From: Candidatus Falkowbacteria bacterium RIFCSPLOWO2_02_FULL_45_15
Lineage (GTDB): Bacteria > Patescibacteriota > Patescibacteriia > Patescibacteriales > XYC2-FULL-47-12
Reading direction: 5' to 3'
DNA: 17,880 nt
NCBI GenBank assembly: GCA_001777995.1
Contig: MFFV01000053.1
Coordinates: forward strand, 8,891-26,770
The notes beneath the pieces were generated by a model that was not told where the DNA came from, ran no database searches, and saw nothing but the letters and a program-made list of their open reading frames with translations. Shown here piece after piece: positions 1-6,222 of this stretch (the stretch's first letter is position 1; the number at the start of each line of letters is the position of its first letter). A program made the position numbers and the translations under genes.

Positions 1-337
1 TGTTTTTCCAAGCAAGCGAAACTACCCGGCCAAGCAAAGCGCCAGCTTCCGCTTTAATTTTATTTTTTTCAACGCCCAATTCCCTATTGGCCATTTTTAT
101 CACCAAGCCGCTAAAACCATTATCGCTAACTAAAATATTACTGCCGCCGCCCAAAATAAAAATCGGCAAGTCTAAATCTTTAGCGGCAGCGGCGGCTGTT
201 TTAATCTCCTCGTTATTTTTAGCGATAAAAAAATAGCGCGCCGGACCGCCGAGTTTATAAGTGGTATATGGCGCAAGCGGCACGTTTTCCTGCACGCCCG
301 CGCCAATTTTTTCTGTTAATTTTTCAATAATTTCCAT
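1..337 (-). CDS. murB: MurB, UDP-N-acetylenolpyruvoylglucosamine reductase (N-terminal part, cut by window edge)
   Basis: The first 112 codons are present; the rest lies outside the window. MurB is the cytoplasmic FAD enzyme that uses NADPH to reduce UDP-GlcNAc-enolpyruvate to UDP-MurNAc, the second committed step of peptidoglycan synthesis. Visible features are the family's N-terminal motif YTTYKLGGPARYFF (residues 24-37) and the FAD-binding signature ILGGGSNILVSDNGF (61-75), followed by GLVIKM. The start ATG at 335-337 fits the family's N-terminus. It has no Shine-Dalgarno, but a good promoter ends 7 nt before it, so the mRNA may be leaderless. A strong terminator separates it from the gene upstream (442-1368), so murB is probably its own transcription unit although it belongs to the mur/fts cluster. 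No frame damage is seen in the visible part. Confidence 0.95.
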   Translation of the reverse strand, partial: MEIIEKLTEKIGAGVQENVPLAPYTTYKLGGPARYFFIAKNNEEIKTAAAAAKDLDLPIFILGGGSNILVSDNGFSGLVIKMANRELGVEKNKIKAEAGALLGRVVSLAWKN

Positions 338-344
338 ATCTAAT

Positions 345-373
345 AGTTTAGCGAAATTTTAATGTTTTGGCAA
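345..373 (-). promoter_or_regulatory. Predicted housekeeping promoter of murB
   Basis: On the minus strand a -35 TTGCCA (368-373) and a -10 TAAACT (345-350) are separated by exactly 17 bp. The -10 ends 7 nt before the murB ATG, so transcription should begin at or next to the start codon. This is a motif match only; no transcript data were available. Confidence 0.55.
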
Positions 374-382
374 TTTTAAGAT

Positions 383-414
383 AAAAAAAAGGGAAAAATT
401 TGAGTTTTCCCTTT
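383..414 (-). terminator. Rho-independent terminator after the 442-1368 gene
   Basis: A perfect 10-bp stem (arms 388-397 and 405-414, AAAGGGAAAA with TTTTCCCTTT) has a 7-nt loop. On the minus strand it runs into a T-tract formed by the A-run at 383-390. It lies 28 nt past the stop codon of the 442-1368 gene and directly upstream of the murB promoter, so it isolates the two transcripts. Confidence 0.85.
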
Positions 415-441
415 GATGCTGGTGGTTTAGTTACAATTATT

Positions 442-1368
442 CTATTCCACTCCAAAGTAACGAGGAGGGACGTAAATTAACGCTCCCGGTTTCCCGTTGA
501 ATGGCCCCGGATATGCCTGCCCGTAGCGCGTTACTAAGGCGCCGCCCTCAAACAAAAAGGCAATGCCTGTTCCGCAAATACGAGGAACTATAGGAGCATC
601 CATTTGGTCAATGCGGTATATCCCGTGCCGCGCTTCGCAACGATAGTCAGTTATAAAGTAGTAAAATGTTTCGGAAAAAAATGCGTCTCTAATCGGATGA
701 CTAATACCGTACATAAATATCGGCAATGTCTCTTCCCTTTTTAATCTTATGATTGCGCCCCCCTCAACCTCATACCAATAGGCGCAAGAGTAACTCACAT
801 AGTTTGACTCAATCACAATCAAATCTCCGGAAAAAGAGGAAAAGAAAGCAGATTGAATAAATAAGGGTCCCAAACCTTCCTTACATTCGGGAAGAGAAAT
901 AATTTTTTTTAATGTCCATCCTTGTCCTTTTTTGGCAGGTGGCTGAAGAACAAAAAATTCTCTCCCCTCATTTCTCGTAATCCACAACTTTCCGTCCGGC
1001 CCAATACTCACGGTTTGCATGCGGGTTGCCATTCCCGGGGACAAAATATCGGGAAACATCCGGACTCGCTTACCTTTATAATCAACGCCGCGAATCCATT
1101 CCACTGTAAAATGTAAACCAGTTTTATCGCGCGTCACTTTCGCTAAACAAACCGCCGGGGCGAAATAATCGGCGATAGCGATTTGATCAACATTGTCACT
1201 TAATTGACGCGACGATATTCCTGCGGGTTGAAACCCCAAAGGAATAGTAACGATTTCATCGAGCTTACTTTTAGGGATAGTAACCTCGCTTTCTTGGTTT
1301 TGATAACTTTCTGCTTTTGCCCGCCAAATAGCTTCTTCCACATCTTGCTCCTGCCTTTTAGTACGCAT
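442..1368 (-). CDS. Unrecognised soluble protein, possibly beta-propeller-like
   Basis: I do not recognise this 308-residue protein. It has no signal peptide and no membrane segment, so it is probably cytoplasmic. The N-terminal 35 residues are charged and look helical; the rest is rich in alternating beta-type segments. The stretch SIGPDGKLWITRNEG (about residues 121-135) resembles one blade of an NHL/SMP-30-type beta-propeller, but I cannot count a convincing set of blades, so a propeller fold is only a guess. The ATG is supported by a strong GGAGGT ribosome-binding site 8 nt upstream, the best one on the minus strand here. The gene has its own candidate promoter and a strong terminator, so it is a single-gene unit inserted between the ABC exporter and murB. 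That suggests an accessory gene placed in the cluster rather than a cell-wall enzyme. The frame is intact. Confidence 0.75.
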   Translation of the reverse strand: MRTKRQEQDVEEAIWRAKAESYQNQESEVTIPKSKLDEIVTIPLGFQPAGISSRQLSDNVDQIAIADYFAPAVCLAKVTRDKTGLHFTVEWIRGVDYKGKRVRMFPDILSPGMATRMQTVSIGPDGKLWITRNEGREFFVLQPPAKKGQGWTLKKIISLPECKEGLGPLFIQSAFFSSFSGDLIVIESNYVSYSCAYWYEVEGGAIIRLKREETLPIFMYGISHPIRDAFFSETFYYFITDYRCEARHGIYRIDQMDAPIVPRICGTGIAFLFEGGALVTRYGQAYPGPFNGKPGALIYVPPRYFGVE

Positions 1369-1376
1369 CTGTTAAT

Positions 1377-1382
1377 ACCTCC
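1377..1382 (-). promoter_or_regulatory. Strong Shine-Dalgarno of the 442-1368 gene
   Basis: The minus strand reads GGAGGT, 8 nt before the ATG at 1366-1368. It fixes the start and contrasts with neighbouring genes that have none. Confidence 0.75.
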
Positions 1383-1440
1383 ACTTTCTTTATATTTTTA
1401 GCGTTTTTTAAACACTATTTTATAAATAACGACTTTCTAG

Positions 1441-1467
1441 GTTATAATAAAATTTTACTTTTGTCAA
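1441..1467 (-). promoter_or_regulatory. Candidate promoter of the 442-1368 gene
   Basis: The minus strand has a perfect -35 TTGACA (1462-1467) and TATAAC (1441-1446) with a 15-bp spacer, shorter than the preferred 17. The predicted leader is about 65 nt and contains the GGAGGT site. The -35 overlaps the outermost bases of the palindrome at 1466-1497. Confidence 0.5.
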
Positions 1468-1497
1468 TCCCCACACTTGCGCGTAAGTGTGGGGATT
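1466..1497. repeat. Perfect 13-bp palindrome with 6-nt loop at the end of the ABC exporter gene
   Basis: The arms AATCCCCACACTT (1466-1478) and AAGTGTGGGGATT (1485-1497) pair perfectly around a GCGCGT loop. The right arm includes part of the stop codon of the ABC gene (TTA at 1496-1498 on the plus strand). On the minus strand the stem is not followed by a clean T-tract (it reads GACAAAAG), so it is only a partial fit to a terminator. Its core (TCCC, then CACTT, with the mirrored arm) resembles the palindrome at 4659-4713, which suggests a dispersed palindromic repeat that may also stop transcription or protect a 3' end. Confidence 0.75.
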
Positions 1498-3241
1498 AAT
1501 CAACATCTCCGGTATTTTGTAACTTTAATAACTTCGCGTACAAACCGCCGCGAACATTACTCAATTCCTCATGGCTGCCCTGCTCAATAATTTTGCCGCC
1601 TTCCAGCACAAAAATTTGGTCCGCGTGGCGGATGGTAGAGAGGCGGTGAGCGATAATAATAACCGTGCGCCGTTGGCTGACGCGCTCCATTGCCTCCTGA
1701 ATTAATTTCTCGCTGTAAGAGTCAAGATTGCTGGTCGCCTCGTCAAAAATTAAAATTTTCGGCTTAGCTAAAATCGCGCGCGCGATCCCGACGCGCTGGC
1801 GCTGGCCGCCGGATAATCTAATGCCCCGCTCCCCTACCTCGGTATCATAGCCGTCTTTTAAGTTATTTATGAATTCATCGGCATTGGCGATTTGCGCGGC
1901 TTTTTTTATCTCTGATAAACTGGCGCCGGGGCTGGCATAAGCAATGTTGTCGCGCACGCGGGCGCTAAAAATTTCTACTTCCTGCGGCACAATTGCGATG
2001 GCGCGGCGAAAATGATACAAGTCGTAGTCGCGCAAAGAACAGCCGTCTAACAGCACGCGGCCGAAAAAGGGGTCAAAATGCCGGTAGATTAAGCGCGCAA
2101 TCGTTGTTTTGCCGCCGCCCGAAGGCCCGACAAAAGCAGCCCTGCTGCCGGCCGGAATGTGAAAGCTGACGCCGTTTAAAGCCTTGCGCTGGCCGCCGTG
2201 ATAAGCAAACGCCACGTTTTGGAATTCAACTTCGCCTTTGATGTTTTTTGGCTTTAAACCGCGCGCCGGATTTTTTATCTCCGGCTCTTCTTTGGCTAAA
2301 CTGATAAAACGCTCCACCGGTTCCAAACTATGTTCAATCCGGTCGTAAAAACGCGACAAGCGGAACATGGAAAAAAACGCCTTTTCGGAAATAGTAAACA
2401 CAAACACTAAAGTGCCGATAGTAGTTAAGCCGTTATAAACTAGCCAAATTCCCATCATTAAAGTCGTCAGCCGGCCGGAGTTGATTATAAAATCCCTCGT
2501 CATCACGAAATTCATCACTTTGTTCCAAACATAGCTTTCGTTCGTTAAAATAACGTCTCTGATGCCTTGGTATTCTTTTGTTTCCCGCTCCTCCTGCACG
2601 AACGACTGCACCGCGTTGATGTTTAAAATTGACTGCGCCATCTTGCCCGACGCCTCCTCCCATTTTCGGTGCATCTCCTGCCGGCGCGACTTTAATTTAA
2701 AATTCACGCGGTAGGTGAGATAAAAAAAGACGGGGAAAAAAACAAAAAAAGCGACGCTGAAGCGCCAATCAACAAAAAAGAGCGTCACTACGGTAATTAC
2801 TAATTGCAGGCAGGTGGGTAAAATTTCCCAAAATAAATTTTCTATTAAATTAGTAATGTGCTCAACGCCGCGCTGGACTTTGGTGATTTTATTGCCGGTG
2901 TTTTCCCGTTCGTGATAGCCCAGGGATAAAAACATCATCTTTTTCTGCGCCGACACCGGCAAATAATATTCTATTTCTAAAATCACTTTAATTATCAGGC
3001 GATTCGTAACCCAGCCGACAACCGACTGAAATTCTTCGGCCGCGAGCATTCCGGCTACGAGCCACAATAATAATTTTAATTCCGCGATGCCGCTTGAAGT
3101 AAGGGTGTCAATAATTATTTTTAACAAAAACGGGCTGACTAATTTTATTAATTCATAAAATGCCAACAAAAACGTAAGGCCTTTTATTTTATTTTGCGAA
3201 GGCCCGACTAATTGCCATAAATTTTTCCAAAAAGTATGCAT
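1496..3241 (-). CDS. ABC exporter half-transporter (fused membrane and ATPase domains)
   Basis: A complete 581-residue type IV ABC exporter subunit that should work as a homodimer or heterodimer in the cytoplasmic membrane. Residues 20-300 form the six-helix membrane domain. The C-terminal ATPase has Walker A GPSGGGKTT (372-380), the Q-loop glutamine in VPQE (420), signature LSGGQ (476-480), Walker B with the catalytic glutamate in LIFDEATSNLD (497-507) and the H-loop AHRLST (531-536). Length and layout match MsbA/LmrA-type exporters. The substrate cannot be read from sequence; lipid, peptide or drug export are all possible. It lies 66 bp downstream of murC on the same strand, between murC and murB, which hints at envelope material, but this is context only. 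A weak hairpin precedes it and a perfect palindrome closes it. ATG start; no clear Shine-Dalgarno. Confidence 0.93.
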   Translation of the reverse strand: MHTFWKNLWQLVGPSQNKIKGLTFLLAFYELIKLVSPFLLKIIIDTLTSSGIAELKLLLWLVAGMLAAEEFQSVVGWVTNRLIIKVILEIEYYLPVSAQKKMMFLSLGYHERENTGNKITKVQRGVEHITNLIENLFWEILPTCLQLVITVVTLFFVDWRFSVAFFVFFPVFFYLTYRVNFKLKSRRQEMHRKWEEASGKMAQSILNINAVQSFVQEERETKEYQGIRDVILTNESYVWNKVMNFVMTRDFIINSGRLTTLMMGIWLVYNGLTTIGTLVFVFTISEKAFFSMFRLSRFYDRIEHSLEPVERFISLAKEEPEIKNPARGLKPKNIKGEVEFQNVAFAYHGGQRKALNGVSFHIPAGSRAAFVGPSGGGKTTIARLIYRHFDPFFGRVLLDGCSLRDYDLYHFRRAIAIVPQEVEIFSARVRDNIAYASPGASLSEIKKAAQIANADEFINNLKDGYDTEVGERGIRLSGGQRQRVGIARAILAKPKILIFDEATSNLDSYSEKLIQEAMERVSQRRTVIIIAHRLSTIRHADQIFVLEGGKIIEQGSHEELSNVRGGLYAKLLKLQNTGDVD

Positions 3242-3250
3242 AATGAATAT

Positions 3251-3272
3251 AAAAACAGCGGGGTTATCCGCT
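3251..3272 (-). terminator. Weak hairpin with short T-run after murC
   Basis: On the minus strand AGCGG and CCGCT (3268-3272 is the complement of the first arm, 3257-3261 of the second) pair around a 6-nt loop, followed by GTTTTTAT. The 5-bp stem is short, so this could be a partial terminator that reduces read-through from murC into the ABC gene. Confidence 0.35.
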
Positions 3273-3307
3273 CTTATGTTTAATAATACGTAAAACCGGC
3301 TAAAATG

Positions 3308-4657
3308 TTACATTTGCAGTGTGCCCCAAACGCGAAAAGCATCGCCGGCTCCCATTAAAACGACGACGTTATTTTTATTAACTCGTTGTTTTAAATAAGC
3401 GGCGCAAGCATTAATTGAAGCGATATAATGGGCATTTTTTCCTATCTTTTTCGCCAAATCCTCGCTGGACACTCCCCCTTGTTTTTCCCGAGCAGAACCA
3501 TAGATCGGTAAAATTATTACTTCGTCGGCATTAATAAAACTTTTGGCAAACTCTTTGAACAACGCTTTGGTGCGCGTATAAGTGTGCGGCATAAAAGCGC
3601 AGATGATTTTTTGTCGCGGATACTGTTGCCGCAAAGCGAGCAGTGTCGCCTGAATTTCTGTCGGGTGATGAGCGTAATCGTCAATAAACGGCGCGCCTTT
3701 ATATTTCCCTAAAATTTCCAGCCGCCGCGCCGCGCCTTTAAATTTTGCCAATGCTTGTTTAATTTTTGATAAAGGAACTTTTAGTTCCAAGCAGGCGGCG
3801 ATAACCGCCGTCGCATTTTGTACGTTATGTTCGCCGATCAATTTCATTTTAAACTTGCCTAAGTCTTTATCCTGGCGCCAAACTTTAAAATATTGCTGAT
3901 TAAATCTTAAATCTAAAATTTTAAATCTAAAATTTCCTGTTTGTTTGCCATAACTTACGACTTTACACCTGCACTTTTCAGCCGCTTGAACCACTTGTTT
4001 ATCTCCAAAGTTTGCCACTAATAATCCGCTTTTGGGAATTTTTTGCGCGAAGTCGGCGAACGCTTGCTGATACGCGGCCGGCGTTTTAAACCAATCCGGG
4101 TGGTCGTAGTCAATGTTATTCAAAACAACAACTTTGGGCTGATACAACTTTAATTTATTTTGGTATTCGTCGGCTTCAATCACCATTATTTTGCCCCTGC
4201 CGGTTAAAGCGTTCCCCCTAAATTGCGGCACTACCGAACCAATGGCGGCGGTTAAATCTAATCCTGCCTGCCGTAACACAAAGGCTAATAGCGCCGAGGT
4301 GGTAGTTTTGCCGTGCGAGCCGCAAACCGCAATGCCGAATTTGGAGTTAAAAATTTGCGCGAGCGCCTCGGCTTGCGTCAATATCGGTAATTTGCGCTTT
4401 AAGGTTGCCGCTACCTCAATATTATTGTTGGCGGCATAAGCGCTGGAACGAATCACTAAACTAACTTTATCAGGCAGATTTTGGGCGGAAAATCCTTCGC
4501 TAAATTTAATTTTAGCTCGCTTTAATACTTTGTCGGTAAAAAATTTCTCGGGCGTATCCGAACCGCTGACGATTTTGCCTTGCGCCCGCAAGATTTGCGC
4601 CAGCGCGGTCATGCCTACGCCTTTGATGCCGATGAAATAAATGTTTTTTGCCTTCAC
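3308..4657 (-). CDS. murC: MurC, UDP-N-acetylmuramate--L-alanine ligase
   Basis: Cytoplasmic ATP-dependent ligase that adds L-alanine to UDP-MurNAc, the first amino acid of the peptide stem. From a GTG start at 4657 it has 449 residues, the usual size. Visible are the N-terminal nucleotide-fold motif IYFIGIKGVGMTALA (6-20), the P-loop CGSHGKTTT (112-120), EADEY (161-165), NNIDYDHPDW (180-189), GEHNVQNA (275-282) and the C-terminal DDYAHHPTE (326-334). The frame stays open upstream to an ATG at 4738 and a TTG at 4774. The extra 27 or 39 residues match nothing in the family and are partly encoded by a palindromic repeat. The GTG also has an AGGGA site 8 nt upstream, so I prefer GTG; this is uncertain. 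Residues 241-253 are encoded by a 35-bp heptamer repeat that appears to lengthen a loop of the central domain. Confidence 0.95.
   Translation of the reverse strand: MKAKNIYFIGIKGVGMTALAQILRAQGKIVSGSDTPEKFFTDKVLKRAKIKFSEGFSAQNLPDKVSLVIRSSAYAANNNIEVAATLKRKLPILTQAEALAQIFNSKFGIAVCGSHGKTTTSALLAFVLRQAGLDLTAAIGSVVPQFRGNALTGRGKIMVIEADEYQNKLKLYQPKVVVLNNIDYDHPDWFKTPAAYQQAFADFAQKIPKSGLLVANFGDKQVVQAAEKCRCKVVSYGKQTGNFRFKILDLRFNQQYFKVWRQDKDLGKFKMKLIGEHNVQNATAVIAACLELKVPLSKIKQALAKFKGAARRLEILGKYKGAPFIDDYAHHPTEIQATLLALRQQYPRQKIICAFMPHTYTRTKALFKEFAKSFINADEVIILPIYGSAREKQGGVSSEDLAKKIGKNAHYIASINACAAYLKQRVNKNNVVVLMGAGDAFRVWGTLQM
3901..3935. repeat. Five-heptamer tract inside murC
   Basis: The plus strand divides into five 7-mers: TAAATCT, TAAATCT, AAAATTT, TAAATCT, AAAATTT. 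Equivalently there are two exact 14-bp copies (3908-3921 and 3922-3935) plus a half copy. The tract stays in frame in murC and encodes about residues 241-253 (core FKILDLRFN). It is much more AT-rich than the surrounding coding sequence. Confidence 0.85.
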
Positions 4658-4658
4658 T

Positions 4659-4713
4659 AAATTTATCCCTACACTTTCCGGAATAACCTGCGGGAAAGTG
4701 CGGGGATAAATTT
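4659..4713. repeat. Imperfect palindrome next to the murC GTG start
   Basis: Arms of about 22 bp (4659-4680 and 4691-4713) pair with two mismatches and one bulge around the loop at 4681-4690. Its core, TCCC plus CACTT mirrored by AAGTG plus GGGGAT, resembles the perfect palindrome at 1466-1497. On the murC strand the stem ends one base before the GTG start, and the AGGGA at 4666-4670 (8 nt before GTG) lies inside the stem. The hairpin could therefore hide the ribosome-binding site. Confidence 0.7.
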
Positions 4714-4718
4714 TATTT

Positions 4719-4746
4719 TTGAGTTGATTACTTTTCATGTTATACT
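4719..4746 (+). promoter_or_regulatory. Extended -10 promoter for the 4753-5178 gene
   Basis: A -35-like TTGAGT (4719-4724) and a -10 TATACT (4741-4746) are 16 bp apart. TG at 4738-4739 gives an extended -10 (TGT before TATACT). The -10 ends exactly 6 nt before the GTG at 4753, so transcription should start at or beside that codon. Confidence 0.55.
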
Positions 4747-4752
4747 TAAAAA

Positions 4753-5178
4753 GTGAAATTAAAATTAAACTCAACTACTATGCCTAATCTTCACACCAGC
4801 AACCATTATTACCGCCTAACGGTATTTTGGGTGGGGATCATCGCCACTGTCGCTTATCGCGCCATAGTTGTTCTAAATTATTACAGCGCTTTTTGGGTGC
4901 AGATTTTGTGGTACATCGGAACTATCGGCTTTGTTTGGTATTTTGCTCATCGCTTCCGCGTAGAAAACGGCCGCGAACGATTGATAAAAGAGAAAAGATT
5001 AACTTACAAAATAACTAGCAATAAAAAACTGAACGAAAACGACCGCGAGGCGTTAGCATACGTCTTAAAGAGCCTGCAGTCAAGTAAAGCCAGATGGAAT
5101 TATATCGCTATTTTCTTTTTTTCCGCTCTGGCTTTAATCTACGGCGTCTATGCTGATTTGATTAATTTTTTAAAATAA
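4753..5178 (+). CDS. Unrecognised small membrane protein, antisense-oriented within the mur cluster
   Basis: I do not recognise the family. With the GTG start the protein has 141 residues; an ATG at 4780 would give 132. GTG is 6 nt after the -10, which fits a leaderless start, while ATG would be read from a roughly 27-nt leader without a Shine-Dalgarno, so both remain possible. Two hydrophobic segments lie near residues 23-43 and 48-66, then a charged cytoplasmic-looking region (RFRVENGRERLIKEKR and onward), then a third segment near 117-135. The topology suggests an inner-membrane protein with a basic middle loop. It is the only plus-strand gene in the left arm. It diverges from murC and converges on murG, overlapping the last 17 nt of murG, so expression of the two could interfere. 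Its position suggests an envelope role but nothing shows one. Confidence 0.75.
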   Translation: MKLKLNSTTMPNLHTSNHYYRLTVFWVGIIATVAYRAIVVLNYYSAFWVQILWYIGTIGFVWYFAHRFRVENGRERLIKEKRLTYKITSNKKLNENDREALAYVLKSLQSSKARWNYIAIFFFSALALIYGVYADLINFLK

Positions 5179-6211
5179 TTTTAGCCAGTTCCGTTGCCGC
5201 CCCCCTCTTTATCACGGCGGAAATATTTTTACTCAATTCCGCTTGAAGCTTCTTATCGGCTAATAACATTTTAATTTTTTTAACGAAAAAGGTCCGTTCT
5301 AAAACCGGCTGGTCCAAAACTATCGCCGCTGAATTTTCTTCAAAAACGCGCGCATTCTCTACCTGATGGCTGTGCGGGATAGGAATTAAAATTGACGGCT
5401 TGGCTAAATAAGAAAGCTCGCTTAAAGTCGCCATGCCGCAACGGGACACTACTGCCCCTGCCGCCTGATACGCTTCTGCCATCTGTCTTATATCCAAAAA
5501 TTCGTAAGGATAATAATGATGGTAGTTTTTCTTTAAAACTGCCTGTTTGCCTTTCCCGGTCAGATGAATTATCTGGCAAATTTTGGTCAGTTGCGGCAGA
5601 CTCTCTCCTATTAAATTATTGATAAACATCGCCCCCGTTCCGCCGCCCAGCACTAACAATACCGGCAAGCTATCCTGCAAATTAAAATACTTCTTACTTT
5701 TTACTTCTAACTTTTTACTTCTGATTGGGTTGCCAACCCAGCGCGCTTCCGGCCCATAATCCCGCAATGATTTGTCAAAGGTAACGGTAATAAATTTCGC
5801 TAGTGGCGCCATTAGCTGATTGGCAAGGCCGGCGCGCGCATCCTGCTGATGCACAATCATTTTTTTGCGCAGCAACCATCCCGCCCAAAAAGCCGGCACG
5901 CTGACAAAACTGCCGGCGCTGATTATCCAATCCGGCTTGAATTTTAAAATAATAATTAGCGACTGCCAAAATCCAACTACCACTAAAATTGGGTCAAACA
6001 AATTACGCCACGACCAGTACCGCCGGAATTTTCCGGCGGCGGTTGCTTTAAATTCAATTCCTTCTTTTTCTATCATTTCTTTTTCCGGGCCAGAAGTTGT
6101 GCCGAGCCATAAATATTGAAATTTAGCTTTGCCTAATTCGTCAACCAACGCGAGCAGCGGGGTTACCGAGCCGCCGGTGCCGCCGCCGGTTAATAAAATT
6201 TTAGTTTTCAT
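5162..6211 (-). CDS. murG: MurG, lipid I N-acetylglucosaminyltransferase with unusual active-site residues
   Basis: Membrane-associated GT28 glycosyltransferase that transfers GlcNAc from UDP-GlcNAc to lipid I, giving lipid II. At 349 residues it has normal length. The N-domain carries the glycine loop TGGGTGGSVTP (8-18), then SAGSFVSVPA (98-107) and HQQDARAGLANQ (121-132). VGNPIR (159-164) leads into the C-domain with LVLGGGTGA, SRCGMATLSEL and the donor-site HQVENA. Compared with the E. coli protein from memory, the loop histidine (GGTGGH) is serine here, and HEQN is HQQD, so Glu becomes Gln and Asn becomes Asp. The overall match is otherwise good, so this is MurG and not a distant GT28. 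The ATG has AGGA 7 nt upstream, at the very edge of a palindromic element. Residues 163-175, just after GNPIR, are encoded by a 35-bp heptamer repeat. Lies downstream of ftsW. Confidence 0.94.
   Translation of the reverse strand: MKTKILLTGGGTGGSVTPLLALVDELGKAKFQYLWLGTTSGPEKEMIEKEGIEFKATAAGKFRRYWSWRNLFDPILVVVGFWQSLIIILKFKPDWIISAGSFVSVPAFWAGWLLRKKMIVHQQDARAGLANQLMAPLAKFITVTFDKSLRDYGPEARWVGNPIRSKKLEVKSKKYFNLQDSLPVLLVLGGGTGAMFINNLIGESLPQLTKICQIIHLTGKGKQAVLKKNYHHYYPYEFLDIRQMAEAYQAAGAVVSRCGMATLSELSYLAKPSILIPIPHSHQVENARVFEENSAAIVLDQPVLERTFFVKKIKMLLADKKLQAELSKNISAVIKRGAATELAKIILKN
5689..5723. repeat. Five-heptamer tract inside murG
   Basis: The plus strand divides into five 7-mers: ACTTCTT, ACTTTTT, ACTTCTA, ACTTTTT, ACTTCTG. 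Two 14-bp copies (5696-5709 and 5710-5723) differ only at the last base. The tract is in frame and encodes about residues 163-175 (core SKKLEVKSKK), a basic stretch at the junction of the two MurG domains. Confidence 0.85.
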
Positions 6212-6218
6212 ATTAATT

Positions 6219-6222
6219 TCCT
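6219..6222 (-). promoter_or_regulatory. Ribosome-binding site of murG at the repeat edge
   Basis: The minus strand reads AGGA, 7 nt before the murG ATG (6209-6211). Its first base (6222) is also the last base of the palindromic element 6222-6311, so folding of the element could affect ribosome access. Confidence 0.55.

Noticed and set aside
922..1401. Short plus-strand open frames opposite the 442-1368 gene
   Set aside because: They lie wholly or mostly in the shadow of a gene with a strong ribosome-binding site, have no promoter or family features, and read as antisense composition.
1443..1448. Plus-strand TATAAT as a promoter
   Set aside because: No matching -35 at a proper distance, and no plus-strand gene follows; the same bases make better sense in the minus-strand promoter.
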